Shown: piece by piece, positions 15,535-21,789 of the stretch
Layout of the letters: every line of letters starts with the position of its first letter
Position numbering within the stretch: position 1 is the first letter of the stretch
From: Streptomyces sp. NRRL F-5122
GTDB taxonomy: Bacteria; Actinomycetota; Actinomycetes; Streptomycetales; Streptomycetaceae
Direction of reading: 5' to 3'
DNA length: 21,789 nucleotides
Assembly (NCBI RefSeq): GCF_001507435.1
Contig: NZ_LMWH01000294.1
Span: 1-21,789 of the forward strand
Translations under genes and position numbers: made by a program
The notes under the pieces: model-generated
The model's database searches: none
What the model was told of the DNA's origin: nothing
Seen by the model: only the letters and a program-made list of their open reading frames with translations

Positions 15535-16297
15535 CGCTCTCCCGCCGTTCGTGGGCCGCACCGCACGGGACCCATAGTGCGCAGCCTGTGGATCTTGTCC
15601 ATTAACCCAACAGACAATTACCAGGATTGCCTCGCGAGCAATCACGGGCCTGCGCCGCCTGGCGCATGTATCCGCCAAAGAGGTGAGCTTCTCGTCGTTA
15701 TCGCTGCGTCTGCTTGCGAGGTGCGGCGCAAGTCGCTCTCGAGCATGGCCGTGCCACCGCAGCAACGACAAGGCTGCGAGCGACAGCTACGCCGCCAGCT
15801 CAACATCAGCAGCAAAGACCCTCACAAAGCCCGCGTATCAGTCCCACGCTCCACTGTCCGTCACGGCCAGTTCAACGCAGCCGCCGATCGACGGCGCCCT
15901 CCTCTCGCGGCCATCGAAGACCCCCGCACGACAAACTGACCACCGACTTTCAGAAAGAGATCGGGACCCGCCACTCGCAGTCGAAACGATCGGTGCGCGG
16001 GCGAAGGAGCCCACTCGGCAGCTACAAGTCGCCATCACCTCCGCGGGGGCCCAACCTTCGCGAGGAGGAGACGACACGATGACGCGGCCCTCGAGGGCCA
16101 AGGTCAGCGATGGCCTTCAGCGGTCAGCACAGGTGGAAGCGGCCGGGGTTCACGCCGCCCGCCCCGGTTGCAGGTGCATGTAGGCGATCACGCGGTCTCG
16201 GCATTGCTCTTGACAGCGCAAGCCCAGGCCCCACGGTGGTCAGTCGCATGCTCGCGCGATAACTCGGTGTACACGAGAACGGAAGGCGCCACCTCTC
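15535..16297. other. 760-bp gap without a recognisable gene
   Basis: Upstream of the dioxygenase operon and downstream of the FG-GAP gene. Several plus-strand frames stay open (15577-15939, 15683-16183), but they are Ser/Arg/Pro-rich, have no ribosome site and no domain, and their codon third positions are not biased. It must contain the operon's promoter; no regulator gene or clear operator was found in it. Confidence 0.45.
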
Positions 16298-16326
16298 CCC
16301 CTTGGCGGCAGCCTGCCGCCAAGGGG
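16298..16326 (-). terminator. Terminator of the FG-GAP gene
   Basis: CCCCTTGGCGGCA (16298-16310) and its exact reverse complement (16314-16326) enclose a 3-base loop, 15 bp past the stop codon of the minus-strand FG-GAP gene. A 13-bp GC-rich stem so close to the stop is typical of a Streptomyces terminator; there is no U-tract. Confidence 0.75.
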
Positions 16327-16341
16327 AGGGTCGCTGCTCGT

Positions 16342-17769
16342 TCAGATGACTCCGAGTAGTCCGTTGCCGCCAAGGAGGGTGCTGTCCTTCTGCGGGAAGC
16401 CGACGGACGGGGCAGTGATCATGCTGCTGCCCTTGGCGGTGGGGCCGTTGATGCCGCCCGGGAGCACCCAGACCGCGCCGGTGACGTTGTTCTCCTCCGC
16501 GGCGCTGATGAAGAGTTCCGGTTTGCCGTCCTTGTTGATGTCGCCGACGGCCACGGTGGTACCGAACATGTCGTCGGTCTCGTCGCCTCCGGGGATTCCG
16601 GCGGTGTTCTGGGTGAAGGCGTAAGCGCCGGTGCCCAGGGCCCCGGTGCGGCGGCCGGGGATGACCGTCACCTGCCCGGCGTTCGGCTTGCTCGTGTCCT
16701 CCAGCGGCGAGCCGACCACGATGTCCGCCAGCCCGTCACGGTTCAGGTCGGCCAGCGCGAGGGCGCCGCCGAAGTTGTCCCACTTCTCGCTCGAACCAGG
16801 GACACCGGGGGTGTTCTGGGTGAGCTGCGCCGGCTTCGCGTCCCGCGCGATGCCGTGGGCCGAGCCGTACCAGAGGAGTACCCGGCCGCCGAGCACGCCG
16901 TCGGCTCCGGCGTGGTCCGGCTCGTCCGGGTCTCCGACCACGAGATCGGCATAGCCGTCGCCGTTGATGTCCCCGGTGGCCGCGATCAGGCCGTTGCCCA
17001 AATGCTGTGCGCCGTCGTAGACAGGGTTGATGTACACCTCGCCGCCGCTGAGGTCGCTCAGCCGGACGGTGACGGCCACCTCGTCCGGGGACCCCCCGTG
17101 GTCGAAGTCGCCCAGCGCGACGCTTCCCACGGAAGCGGTGTCCCGGTTCTCCACCGCCTGGCCGTAAGTGCCGCGGCGACTGAACGGCCCCGTGAACGCC
17201 ATCGACCCCTCATACCCGGCGACGAGCACCTCGGTCTTCGCACCGGGTCCGGTGCTGGCCGCTGCCACGTCGAGGCCGTAGTACTTGCCGGCAGTGGTCG
17301 CCCTCAGGTCGGTACCGGACGTCAGCCCCTTGCTGCTGCCCCAGAGGACCGTCACCGTGCCGGCATCCTCGCCCCGCGTGGTGTCCTCGTACGGCGCGGA
17401 GACCACCAGGTCCGCGTAACCGTCCCGGTTCAGGTCGGCCGTCGCGGTGGCGGCACCGAACCCGTCGCCCCGCTCGGCCGTACCCGGCACCCCCGCGGTG
17501 TTCTGCGTGATGGTCGCCCGCCGGGACGTCGACAAACCCGCCTTCCCCCCGTAGAGAACGACCACGGCACCGGCTCCCGCCTTTCCGCCAATGTTCGCCC
17601 CCGGCGCAGGCAGCACGGCGTCGCGGTAACCGTCACCGTTGAAGTCACCGGGCACCGCACCGTGCACGGCCGCCGCAGGCGCGGCCGACAGCAGCGGAGC
17701 GCCCACCACAACGGCGACCAGGAGCGCCCCTGTTCTCCATCCACCGCGCAAGCCATGTCTGTTCACCAT
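16342..17769 (-). CDS. Secreted FG-GAP repeat (beta-propeller) protein
   Basis: A 475-residue protein that begins MVNRHGLRGGWRTGALLVAV followed by a hydrophobic stretch and APAAAVHG, a clear Sec signal peptide with cleavage near residue 35. The mature part has about six FG-GAP/integrin-alpha-like repeats, each with a calcium-binding loop: DFNGDGYRD, DLNRDGYAD, DFDHGGSPD, DINGDGYAD, DLNRDGLAD and DINKDGKPE. The text TQNTxGxPG recurs before several repeats. Such proteins are predicted seven-bladed propellers acting outside the cell in binding or adhesion; no catalytic domain is present. GAGGGG lies 9 bases before ATG 17769. The third loop (DFDHGGSPD) has Gly where Asp is usual and may not bind calcium. 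It is monocistronic, with its own terminator. Confidence 0.9.
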   Translation of the reverse strand: MVNRHGLRGGWRTGALLVAVVVGAPLLSAAPAAAVHGAVPGDFNGDGYRDAVLPAPGANIGGKAGAGAVVVLYGGKAGLSTSRRATITQNTAGVPGTAERGDGFGAATATADLNRDGYADLVVSAPYEDTTRGEDAGTVTVLWGSSKGLTSGTDLRATTAGKYYGLDVAAASTGPGAKTEVLVAGYEGSMAFTGPFSRRGTYGQAVENRDTASVGSVALGDFDHGGSPDEVAVTVRLSDLSGGEVYINPVYDGAQHLGNGLIAATGDINGDGYADLVVGDPDEPDHAGADGVLGGRVLLWYGSAHGIARDAKPAQLTQNTPGVPGSSEKWDNFGGALALADLNRDGLADIVVGSPLEDTSKPNAGQVTVIPGRRTGALGTGAYAFTQNTAGIPGGDETDDMFGTTVAVGDINKDGKPELFISAAEENNVTGAVWVLPGGINGPTAKGSSMITAPSVGFPQKDSTLLGGNGLLGVI

Positions 17770-18321
17770 GAGCTGGATCCCCTCCCCCTCGACGCACCTG
17801 GCGTGCGCCGCAGTCAGGGCATCGTAAGGGGCGCCCCAAAGGGCCCGGGCCGCCTCCCCCAGCAGGCCGCCGTCGTCCCCTACCGGGACGCCGACCCAGC
17901 CTCGGCGAACAGTGACACCCCGACAGCGAGCTGGGCTACCAGGCGCGGGCCGCAAGCGTACGCCGCAGGCCCGTCCGGGTGCTGCTGAACAGGACGCCGA
18001 ACTTGCCTCGCTTGCTTGGGAGTTGTCACCTCACAGCGATCCGCACCCATGAGCGCAGTCGTGAGCGAGTCGTCGCAAACCCCGGACCCCTCCTACACCA
18101 AGGCCCAGCTGAGCGGGCCGCCGGAGGCCGTCGCCCGGCCGCCCGCCGCTCTCTGGGAGGCGCGGGCGAGATGACGACAACGAGCGGGGCTCTGGCTGCT
18201 GTCCCCCTGTGGAACAGCACGTGCTCCTCCGGGCCATGGACGTCCGGTGTGCGCTGCTACCGTCTGCTTCCCGGCAGCGCCCCGAAATGTGTTCCGGGCG
18301 CGGCCGCCATCATGCGGTGGG
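17770..18321. other. 550-bp gap, at most a tiny ORF
   Basis: Separates the FG-GAP start from the small-gene cassette. The promoter of the FG-GAP gene must lie here but was not identified. The only coding-like piece is the 41-codon plus-strand frame at 18049-18174. Confidence 0.4.
18049..18174 (+). CDS. Possible 41-residue hypothetical peptide
   Basis: ATG 18049 to TGA 18174 encodes a peptide beginning MSAVVSESSQTPDPSYTKAQ, with about nine tenths of the third positions G or C, as in real genes here. No ribosome site is visible and no family is known. Its stop overlaps an ATGA, but the following frame (to 18347) looks non-coding and runs antisense into the small-gene cassette. Low confidence. 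Confidence 0.25.
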   Translation: MSAVVSESSQTPDPSYTKAQLSGPPEAVARPPAALWEARAR

Positions 18322-18603
18322 CTACTGCCCGTCGTACTCGTACATGAGCGTGCCGTCATCATCGCGGTTGGACTGACCGAGGCCGTCGAGGAGCGGCCGA
18401 TAGGAGGCCCTGGCCAGCGGGCGTGGTGGGCCGTCGAGTTCAGCGAGAGTCGGTGGCCCCGGGCCATTGGGGAGCACGACCCCGAACGGCGGCTCTCCGG
18501 TGGCTCATGTGGTGGTGCGACCGTGGCCCGGGCCGCCAGTGAAGCGGATCCGGGTGTGGTCGTCGTCGCGGTAGAGCGGCAGCAGTTCGCCGAGGCTACT
18601 CAC
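18322..18603 (-). pseudogene. Small hypothetical gene with an in-frame TGA
   Basis: Begins GTG 18603, overlapping the previous stop by four bases, and reads VSSLGELLPLYRDDDHTRIR then FTGGPGHGRTTT before TGA (18505-18507). The same frame continues with ATGEPPFGVVLPNGPGPPTL, ASYRPLLDGLGQSNRDDDGT and LMYEYDGQ to TAG 18322-18324, keeping normal residue composition and codon bias. A single CGA-to-TGA-type change would explain it. Without the stop the product would be about 93 residues, acidic and of unknown function. Alternatives are a genuine 32-residue peptide, or read-through. No domain is recognised. Confidence 0.5.
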
Positions 18604-18773
18604 GTCGTGGGCTCCTCGTCCGGGCGCCCCCAGCCACGGCCGTTGAGGTCCGGGTGCGTCATGAAGAACAGGCGCGAGTGCCCGCTCTGCAGAGCACGGG
18701 GAAGACGGATCGCGTCCACGTGGAGCTCGACGACGATCGGCTCCGACTCAGACTCGCCGGGCTGATGGCTCAT
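18600..18773 (-). CDS. Small hypothetical protein, 57 residues
   Basis: ATG 18773 overlaps the TGA of the gene before it (ATGA), and its own TGA overlaps the GTG of the gene after it (GTGA). It reads MSHQPGESESEPIVVELHVD, AIRLPRALQSGHSRLFFMTH and PDLNGRGWGRPDEEPTT. The double four-base overlap with same-strand neighbours, together with strong third-position G/C, is good evidence of a translated gene. The beginning looks like a short beta strand (PIVVELHVDAIRL). No known family, signal peptide or membrane segment was recognised. It probably works with its neighbours since they must be co-translated. Confidence 0.6.
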   Translation of the reverse strand: MSHQPGESESEPIVVELHVDAIRLPRALQSGHSRLFFMTHPDLNGRGWGRPDEEPTT

Positions 18774-19003
18774 GCGGTCCCCTCCTCGCTGACCGCCGTG
18801 AGCGGCTTGAATATGGTCCGCAATCGGAGTGCCGGCGTGGAGCCGCCAAGTTGTGCTGCCTGCGTCATCGCTGCCATCTGCCCGGCGAGGCGCTGCTCAA
18901 ACCGTGTCATCGGCCTGGGCTCGGCGCGCGGTCCGGTCTCGTCGTTGTGGCGGTCGAGTCGGTGCAGGGCGCGGTCGCCGTTCCGGTAGGGGCGATGCGT
19001 CAT
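18770..19003 (-). CDS. Small hypothetical protein, 77 residues
   Basis: First gene of a three-gene overlapping cassette. ATG 19003 is preceded by GGGAG 8 bases away. The product begins MTHRPYRNGDRALHRLDRHN, continues with PRPMTRFEQRLAGQMAAMTQ and AAQLGGSTPALRLRTIFKPL, and is basic at the start with a predicted amphipathic helix (FEQRLAGQMAAMTQAAQ). No known domain was recognised. The stop TGA at 18770-18772 is shared with the next start. The 260 bp upstream (19004-19263), next to the end of the TetR gene, contains no other gene and presumably its promoter. Confidence 0.6.
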   Translation of the reverse strand: MTHRPYRNGDRALHRLDRHNDETGPRAEPRPMTRFEQRLAGQMAAMTQAAQLGGSTPALRLRTIFKPLTAVSEEGTA

Positions 19004-19263
19004 GTGGTCTACTCCCGGCGCTCTTCACCAGCCGTTGCAGGGGCTCACGCGTCCATCCGGTGATGCGGGCCCGGTGGCTTGGGCGCCACGCTCGTCGGTC
19101 TGGCGGAGGAAGTGCCCGTGCGGCAAGCATGTCTCCCTCGCCGACCGCGGCGACCTCCGCCGCCACAGGCAGCGGCAGGAATAACGAGGCGACGCCGTCC
19201 GCCCTGCCGAGGTGGACGGCCGGTCCTGGCCGGCGCCGCGACCTCGCGTCACTGCCGTCTGTC

Positions 19264-19998
19264 CTACCGTGCGAGGAGCCGCCCCTGCCCACCGCTGACG
19301 TCCTCACTGTCGAGACGTCCTCCGGCCTCGTGCACGCCACCGCCGACCTGCGGTGCAGTGACGCCGACGTCGGGTGACGTCGCGAAGGTCCGCAGGTAGT
19401 CGATGGCGGTCTGCAGCGCGTCTTTCAGTGGAGCGATGTTCCGTGCGACCTGGGCGAGGAGCGTGCCGCCCTGGAAGGCGGCAAGGAGCAGAGTGGCCAG
19501 CCGTGCGGGATCTGCCTCGGCGCTGATGCGGCCGAGTTGCTGCATGCGCTCGATTCCCTCGCGGAAGGTGTCCCTCCACTGGTCGAACGCGCTTGCGAGC
19601 TCGTCGTGGACGTCGAGGTCCGTCTTGATGATCTCGCTCGCCAGGGAGCCGAGGCTGCAGCCTTCCTGGTAGGCGTGCTCGTAGCCGATGTAGAAGTCCG
19701 CCCATGCCCGGAACGCATCGAGGCTGTCGAAGCGGGCGAACTGCTCGCTGCGGTGGAAGCTGAGGACGCTCTCGGCCTGCCAGGCGATCACGGCCAGGAC
19801 GAGGCTCTCCTTGGTCGGGAAGTAGTGGTTGAGCTGGGATCCGCTGACGCCGGCGGCGCGGCGGAGCTGCTCGTTGTTCGTCGCGTGGACGCCTTTGGCG
19901 TAGATGAGCTGCGCGGCGTGCTCCAGGATGCGGGCCCGCGTCGCCTGCCCCTTGCCGGTGAGCTTGTGGGGGTCCCGGGCTCCCGTGGTGGCTGTCAT
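19264..19998 (-). CDS. TetR/AcrR family repressor
   Basis: A 244-residue regulator from ATG 19998. The TetR N-terminal helix-turn-helix is clear: GQATRARILEHAAQLIYAKG, ATNNEQLRRAAGVSGSQLNH, YFPTKESLVLAVI. The C-terminal ligand domain follows (FYIGYEHAYQEGCSLGSLAS, LLLAAFQGGTLLAQVARNIA). It is divergent from the AhpD/CMD gene with 138 bp between starts, and two palindromes in that gap are likely its operators, so it probably represses both itself and the neighbours until an electrophilic or aromatic ligand binds. Oddly, after the usual end of the family (LQTAIDYLRTFAT) about 36 extra Gly-rich residues follow, suggesting a lost stop codon or a late frameshift. Confidence 0.86.
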   Translation of the reverse strand: MTATTGARDPHKLTGKGQATRARILEHAAQLIYAKGVHATNNEQLRRAAGVSGSQLNHYFPTKESLVLAVIAWQAESVLSFHRSEQFARFDSLDAFRAWADFYIGYEHAYQEGCSLGSLASEIIKTDLDVHDELASAFDQWRDTFREGIERMQQLGRISAEADPARLATLLLAAFQGGTLLAQVARNIAPLKDALQTAIDYLRTFATSPDVGVTAPQVGGGVHEAGGRLDSEDVSGGQGRLLAR

Positions 19999-20016
19999 GG
20001 TTCCGAGAATACCTCG

Positions 20017-20036
20017 ATTGGGCTTGACAGCCCAAT
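20017..20036. promoter_or_regulatory. Probable TetR operator 1
   Basis: ATTGGGCT-TGAC-AGCCCAAT is an exact 8-bp inverted repeat with a 4-bp spacer, 18 bp before the TetR start codon. It contains the TTGACA -35 box of the plus-strand promoter (20024-20029), so a bound repressor would block that promoter and also sit in the leader of its own gene. Confidence 0.7.
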
Positions 20037-20051
20037 GGTGGGCAGTATTCA
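20024..20051 (+). promoter_or_regulatory. Promoter of the AhpD/CMD-like operon
   Basis: A consensus -35 box TTGACA (20024-20029) is followed after 16 bp by TATTCA (20046-20051). It points to the gene starting at 20137, leaving a leader of about 80 bases. Operator 1 covers its -35 and operator 2 starts near the expected transcription start. Confidence 0.6.
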
Positions 20052-20058
20052 CTCAGGA

Positions 20059-20076
20059 CTGGGCCGAACAGCCCAA
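20059..20076. promoter_or_regulatory. Probable TetR operator 2
   Basis: CTGGGCCGAACAGCCCAA agrees with the core of operator 1 (TTGGGCTTGACAGCCCAA) at 14 of 18 positions and keeps the TGGGC...GCCCA arms. The centres are 41 bp apart, near four helical turns, so two repressor dimers would lie on the same DNA face. Confidence 0.62.
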
Positions 20077-20136
20077 AAAACTCAGGCACGAGAAACCCGT
20101 GCTGACGACGCCCACCCACCGGAGACCGATCACCCA

Positions 20137-20685
20137 ATGTCACGACTGAACGCTCCCTCTCCCGACGACGTCCCCGAGGCGGCGCAGGGCATCCTCGACA
20201 ACATCGGCGCGCAGTTCGGCTTCGTCCCGAACATGTTCATGACTCTCGCGTCGAACCCGACCGTCCTCGACGTCGTCATGACGCTGCAGGGCACCTTGAG
20301 CCGGGTTCTGGACGCCAAGACGCGGCACACCATCGCGCTCGCCGTGTCGCAGGCCAACGGCTGCGACTACTGCCTGGCGGTGCACACGTACGTGTCGTCC
20401 GAACTCGGAGGCATGTCGAGCGACGACATCGACCTGGCCCGGGCCGGGAGCTCCATCGATCCCCAGCGCGCCGCGGTCGCCCGTTTCGCCCAGCAGGTGG
20501 TGGCCGGCCGCGGTCAGGTGAGCGACGCCGACCTGGCGGCCGTACGAGGCGCCGGGTACACCGACCCGCAGATCCTGGCGATCGTCACGGTGACGGTGCA
20601 GGTCCTGCTGACCAACTTCCTCAACAACGTCAACCAGACCGACATCGACATCCCCGCCGTCAGCCCCGTCGGTACGGCGGGATAA
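20137..20685 (+). CDS. AhpD-like/carboxymuconolactone decarboxylase family protein
   Basis: A 182-residue helical protein from ATG 20137, starting MSRLNAPSPDDVPEAAQGIL, then FGFVPNMFMTLASNPTVLDV and the redox motif SQANGCDYCLAVHTY, an AhpD-type C-x-x-C followed by H. AhpD-like proteins reduce peroxides through the two Cys residues, usually with a partner thiol system. Many have the unspecific label 'carboxymuconolactone decarboxylase family'. The frame stays open far upstream (to 19537), but that part is antisense to the TetR gene; GGAGA precedes ATG 20137. It is the first gene of a plus-strand unit with the lyase (82 bp later) and a nitroreductase, likely repressed by the divergent TetR protein. 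Confidence 0.87.
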   Translation: MSRLNAPSPDDVPEAAQGILDNIGAQFGFVPNMFMTLASNPTVLDVVMTLQGTLSRVLDAKTRHTIALAVSQANGCDYCLAVHTYVSSELGGMSSDDIDLARAGSSIDPQRAAVARFAQQVVAGRGQVSDADLAAVRGAGYTDPQILAIVTVTVQVLLTNFLNNVNQTDIDIPAVSPVGTAG

Positions 20686-20767
20686 GCGCCGACGTCCCCG
20701 TCGAGCCGGCGCATCCAGCCGCTCGATCCGTCACTACCTGCAACGATCACTCGGGAAAGGCTTCGCT

Positions 20768-21592
20768 ATGTCGGGCTCTGAACTCTATGAGAGGTTCATG
20801 GCGCTGCACACCCGCGACGGTGGCTTCGTCATGCCGAACGCATGGGACGGCCTCTCCGCGCTGATGCTGGCCGATGCCGGCTTCGAGGCGATCGCGACAT
20901 CGTCAGCGGCCCTCGCTGCCACGCTCGGCCGGTTGGACGGGCGTCACAACGTCACCCGTGGCGAGCACCTCGGGCATGCGCGGCTGCTCGGCCGGCTCAC
21001 CGGGCTGCCCGTCAACGGAGACTTCGAGGACGGCTACGGCCACACCCCCGAAGACGTCGCTGCGACCGTGGAAGCCGCCGTGGCGTCCGGCCTGGCCGGT
21101 ATCGGGATCGAGGACACCTCCGGCAATCCCGATCAACCCATCCGCGACTTCGACGATGCCGTCAACCGCATGCGCAGTGCCGTCAACGCGGCCAAGAAAC
21201 GCATCGTCGTCACCGGCCGCACCGACAACTTCATCCAGGGGCGGCCCGATCTCGACGACACCGTCCGGCGCCTGACGGCCTTCGCCGAGGTCGGCGCGGA
21301 TGTGCTCTACGCCCCCTACCCCCCCGACCTCGACGCCCTCGCCACGATCGTCACCGCCGTCGCGCCGACACCGGTCAACGTCCTCATCTCGCCGGCGGAC
21401 AAAGTGCTGACCGTCGCCGAACTGCAAAAGGCCGGCGTCAAGCGCATCAGCCTGGGGCCGGCGCTCTACACCCACGCCATGGAGGCACTCCACCAGGCCA
21501 CCCAGGCCCTTGTCGCGGGTGACCTCACCACCGCGACGACAGGAATCGGCTTCGACCGCATCAGCGAACTACTCGCCCGCGGCACGAACTAG
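20768..21592 (+). CDS. Isocitrate lyase/PEP mutase family protein
   Basis: A 274-residue TIM-barrel protein of the ICL/PEPM superfamily. Family features are VMPNAWDGLSALMLADAGFE, TSSAALAATLG, the metal-binding segment VNGDFEDGYGHTPEDVAATV (D85, D88), IGIEDTSG (E115, D116) and VVTGRTDNF. The KKCGH-type loop with the catalytic Cys of true isocitrate lyases is absent, so it is one of the 'oxaloacetate hydrolase/PEP mutase-like' members, which cleave or form C-C or C-P bonds in 2-oxo acids; the exact substrate is unknown. GGAAAGG precedes ATG 20768 by about 8 bases. Placed between an AhpD-like protein and a nitroreductase, it is likely part of a co-induced detoxification or catabolic set. Confidence 0.86.
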   Translation: MSGSELYERFMALHTRDGGFVMPNAWDGLSALMLADAGFEAIATSSAALAATLGRLDGRHNVTRGEHLGHARLLGRLTGLPVNGDFEDGYGHTPEDVAATVEAAVASGLAGIGIEDTSGNPDQPIRDFDDAVNRMRSAVNAAKKRIVVTGRTDNFIQGRPDLDDTVRRLTAFAEVGADVLYAPYPPDLDALATIVTAVAPTPVNVLISPADKVLTVAELQKAGVKRISLGPALYTHAMEALHQATQALVAGDLTTATTGIGFDRISELLARGTN

Positions 21593-21653
21593 TCCCAATC
21601 CTGCGCACCACGCTCCCCCACCCACTCACCGCAAGAAGACAAGGCAGATCGGC

Positions 21654-21789
21654 ATGAACCTCGACAAGCTGATGAGCAAGCACCTCACCCGGTATTTCGA
21701 CCCCAGCAAGACCATTGCGGAGGACACCCTGCAGCAGCTGCTGCGGTTCCTGCGCTCCACGCCGTCATCGGTGAACGTACAGCCCAACC
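21654..21789 (+). CDS. N-terminal part of a nitroreductase family protein
   Basis: Runs off the window end. ATG 21654 begins MNLDKLMSKHLTRYFDPSKT, then DTLQQLLRFLRSTPSSVNVQ, which is the start of an FMN-dependent nitroreductase/NfsB-like protein: a helix with a K-x-x-R-x-F/Y motif and the S-S-x-N-x-Q-P signature that contacts FMN. Such enzymes reduce nitroaromatics, quinones or pteridines with NAD(P)H. The gap from the lyase gene is 61 bp and AAGG lies upstream, consistent with co-transcription under TetR control. Confidence 0.8.
   Translation, partial: MNLDKLMSKHLTRYFDPSKTIAEDTLQQLLRFLRSTPSSVNVQPN

Noticed and set aside
15535..15771. 79-residue N-terminal extension of the dioxygenase
   Set aside because: The family begins at MSIDLTAISITEEV; a ribosome site precedes ATG 15534, and the extension is unlike any dioxygenase.
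15683..16183. 166-codon plus-strand frame in the gap before the dioxygenase operon
   Set aside because: Ser/Arg-rich, no codon bias at third positions, no ribosome site and no recognised domain.
16855..17988. 377-codon plus-strand open frame
   Set aside because: It is a shadow of the FG-GAP gene, whose signal peptide and calcium-loop repeats are unmistakable on the minus strand.
19537..20136. 200-codon N-terminal extension of the AhpD-like protein
   Set aside because: The extension is antisense to the TetR gene, while the conserved protein and ribosome site start at 20137.

Overview
The window looks like DNA from a high-GC actinomycete, most probably Streptomyces or a close relative. Genuine genes have third codon positions that are nearly all G or C and start from ATG or GTG. 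The gene families seen (GAF/SpoIIE-type phosphatase, HPP membrane protein, questin-oxidase family, FG-GAP secreted protein, IS256-type transposase) are common in Streptomyces accessory DNA. No rRNA, tRNA or CRISPR array was seen.

Region 1 (1-9.7 kb) is a gene graveyard with a few intact genes. Intact-looking genes are an HPP-family membrane protein (847-1404, -), a GAF plus SpoIIE/PP2C phosphatase (4079-5311, -) and a questin-oxidase family protein (8377-9414, -). Around them lie a truncated ArsR-like regulator, a type II haloacid dehalogenase lacking its cap region and a motif residue, scraps of an SDR, an acyl-CoA ligase and an aldehyde dehydrogenase placed next to each other, an IstB scrap, a MerR regulator broken by one TGA, the C-terminal end of another SDR cut by an IS256-family element whose transposase has two opposite frameshifts, and an ISAs1 scrap.

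Region 2 (9.7-12.5 kb) has a DinB-fold protein, a transglutaminase-like protein and a conserved hypothetical gene. The hypothetical gene sits in a ~760 bp segment bounded by 35-bp inverted repeats (33/35 identical). The outer repeat runs into a fragment resembling the C-terminus of a TMEM175/DUF1211 membrane protein.

Region 3 (12.57-15.53 kb, - strand) is a compact four-gene operon: an intradiol ring-cleavage dioxygenase of hydroxyquinol/catechol 1,2-dioxygenase type, two tandem carboxymuconolactone-decarboxylase (CMD) paralogues of identical length, and a medium-chain NADP-dependent oxidoreductase. The first three genes are 2 bp apart or overlap by 4 bp. It reads as an aromatic-compound catabolic unit.

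Region 4 (16.3-19.0 kb, - strand) has a secreted FG-GAP beta-propeller protein with its own terminator, and a cassette of three very small genes overlapping by 4 bp each; the last has an in-frame TGA.

Region 5 (19.26-21.79 kb) is a TetR regulator divergent from an AhpD/CMD-like protein, an isocitrate lyase/PEP mutase family protein and the start of a nitroreductase. The divergent intergenic region has two similar palindromes, 41 bp centre to centre, one overlapping a TTGACA -35 box. This is the clearest regulatory circuit in the window.
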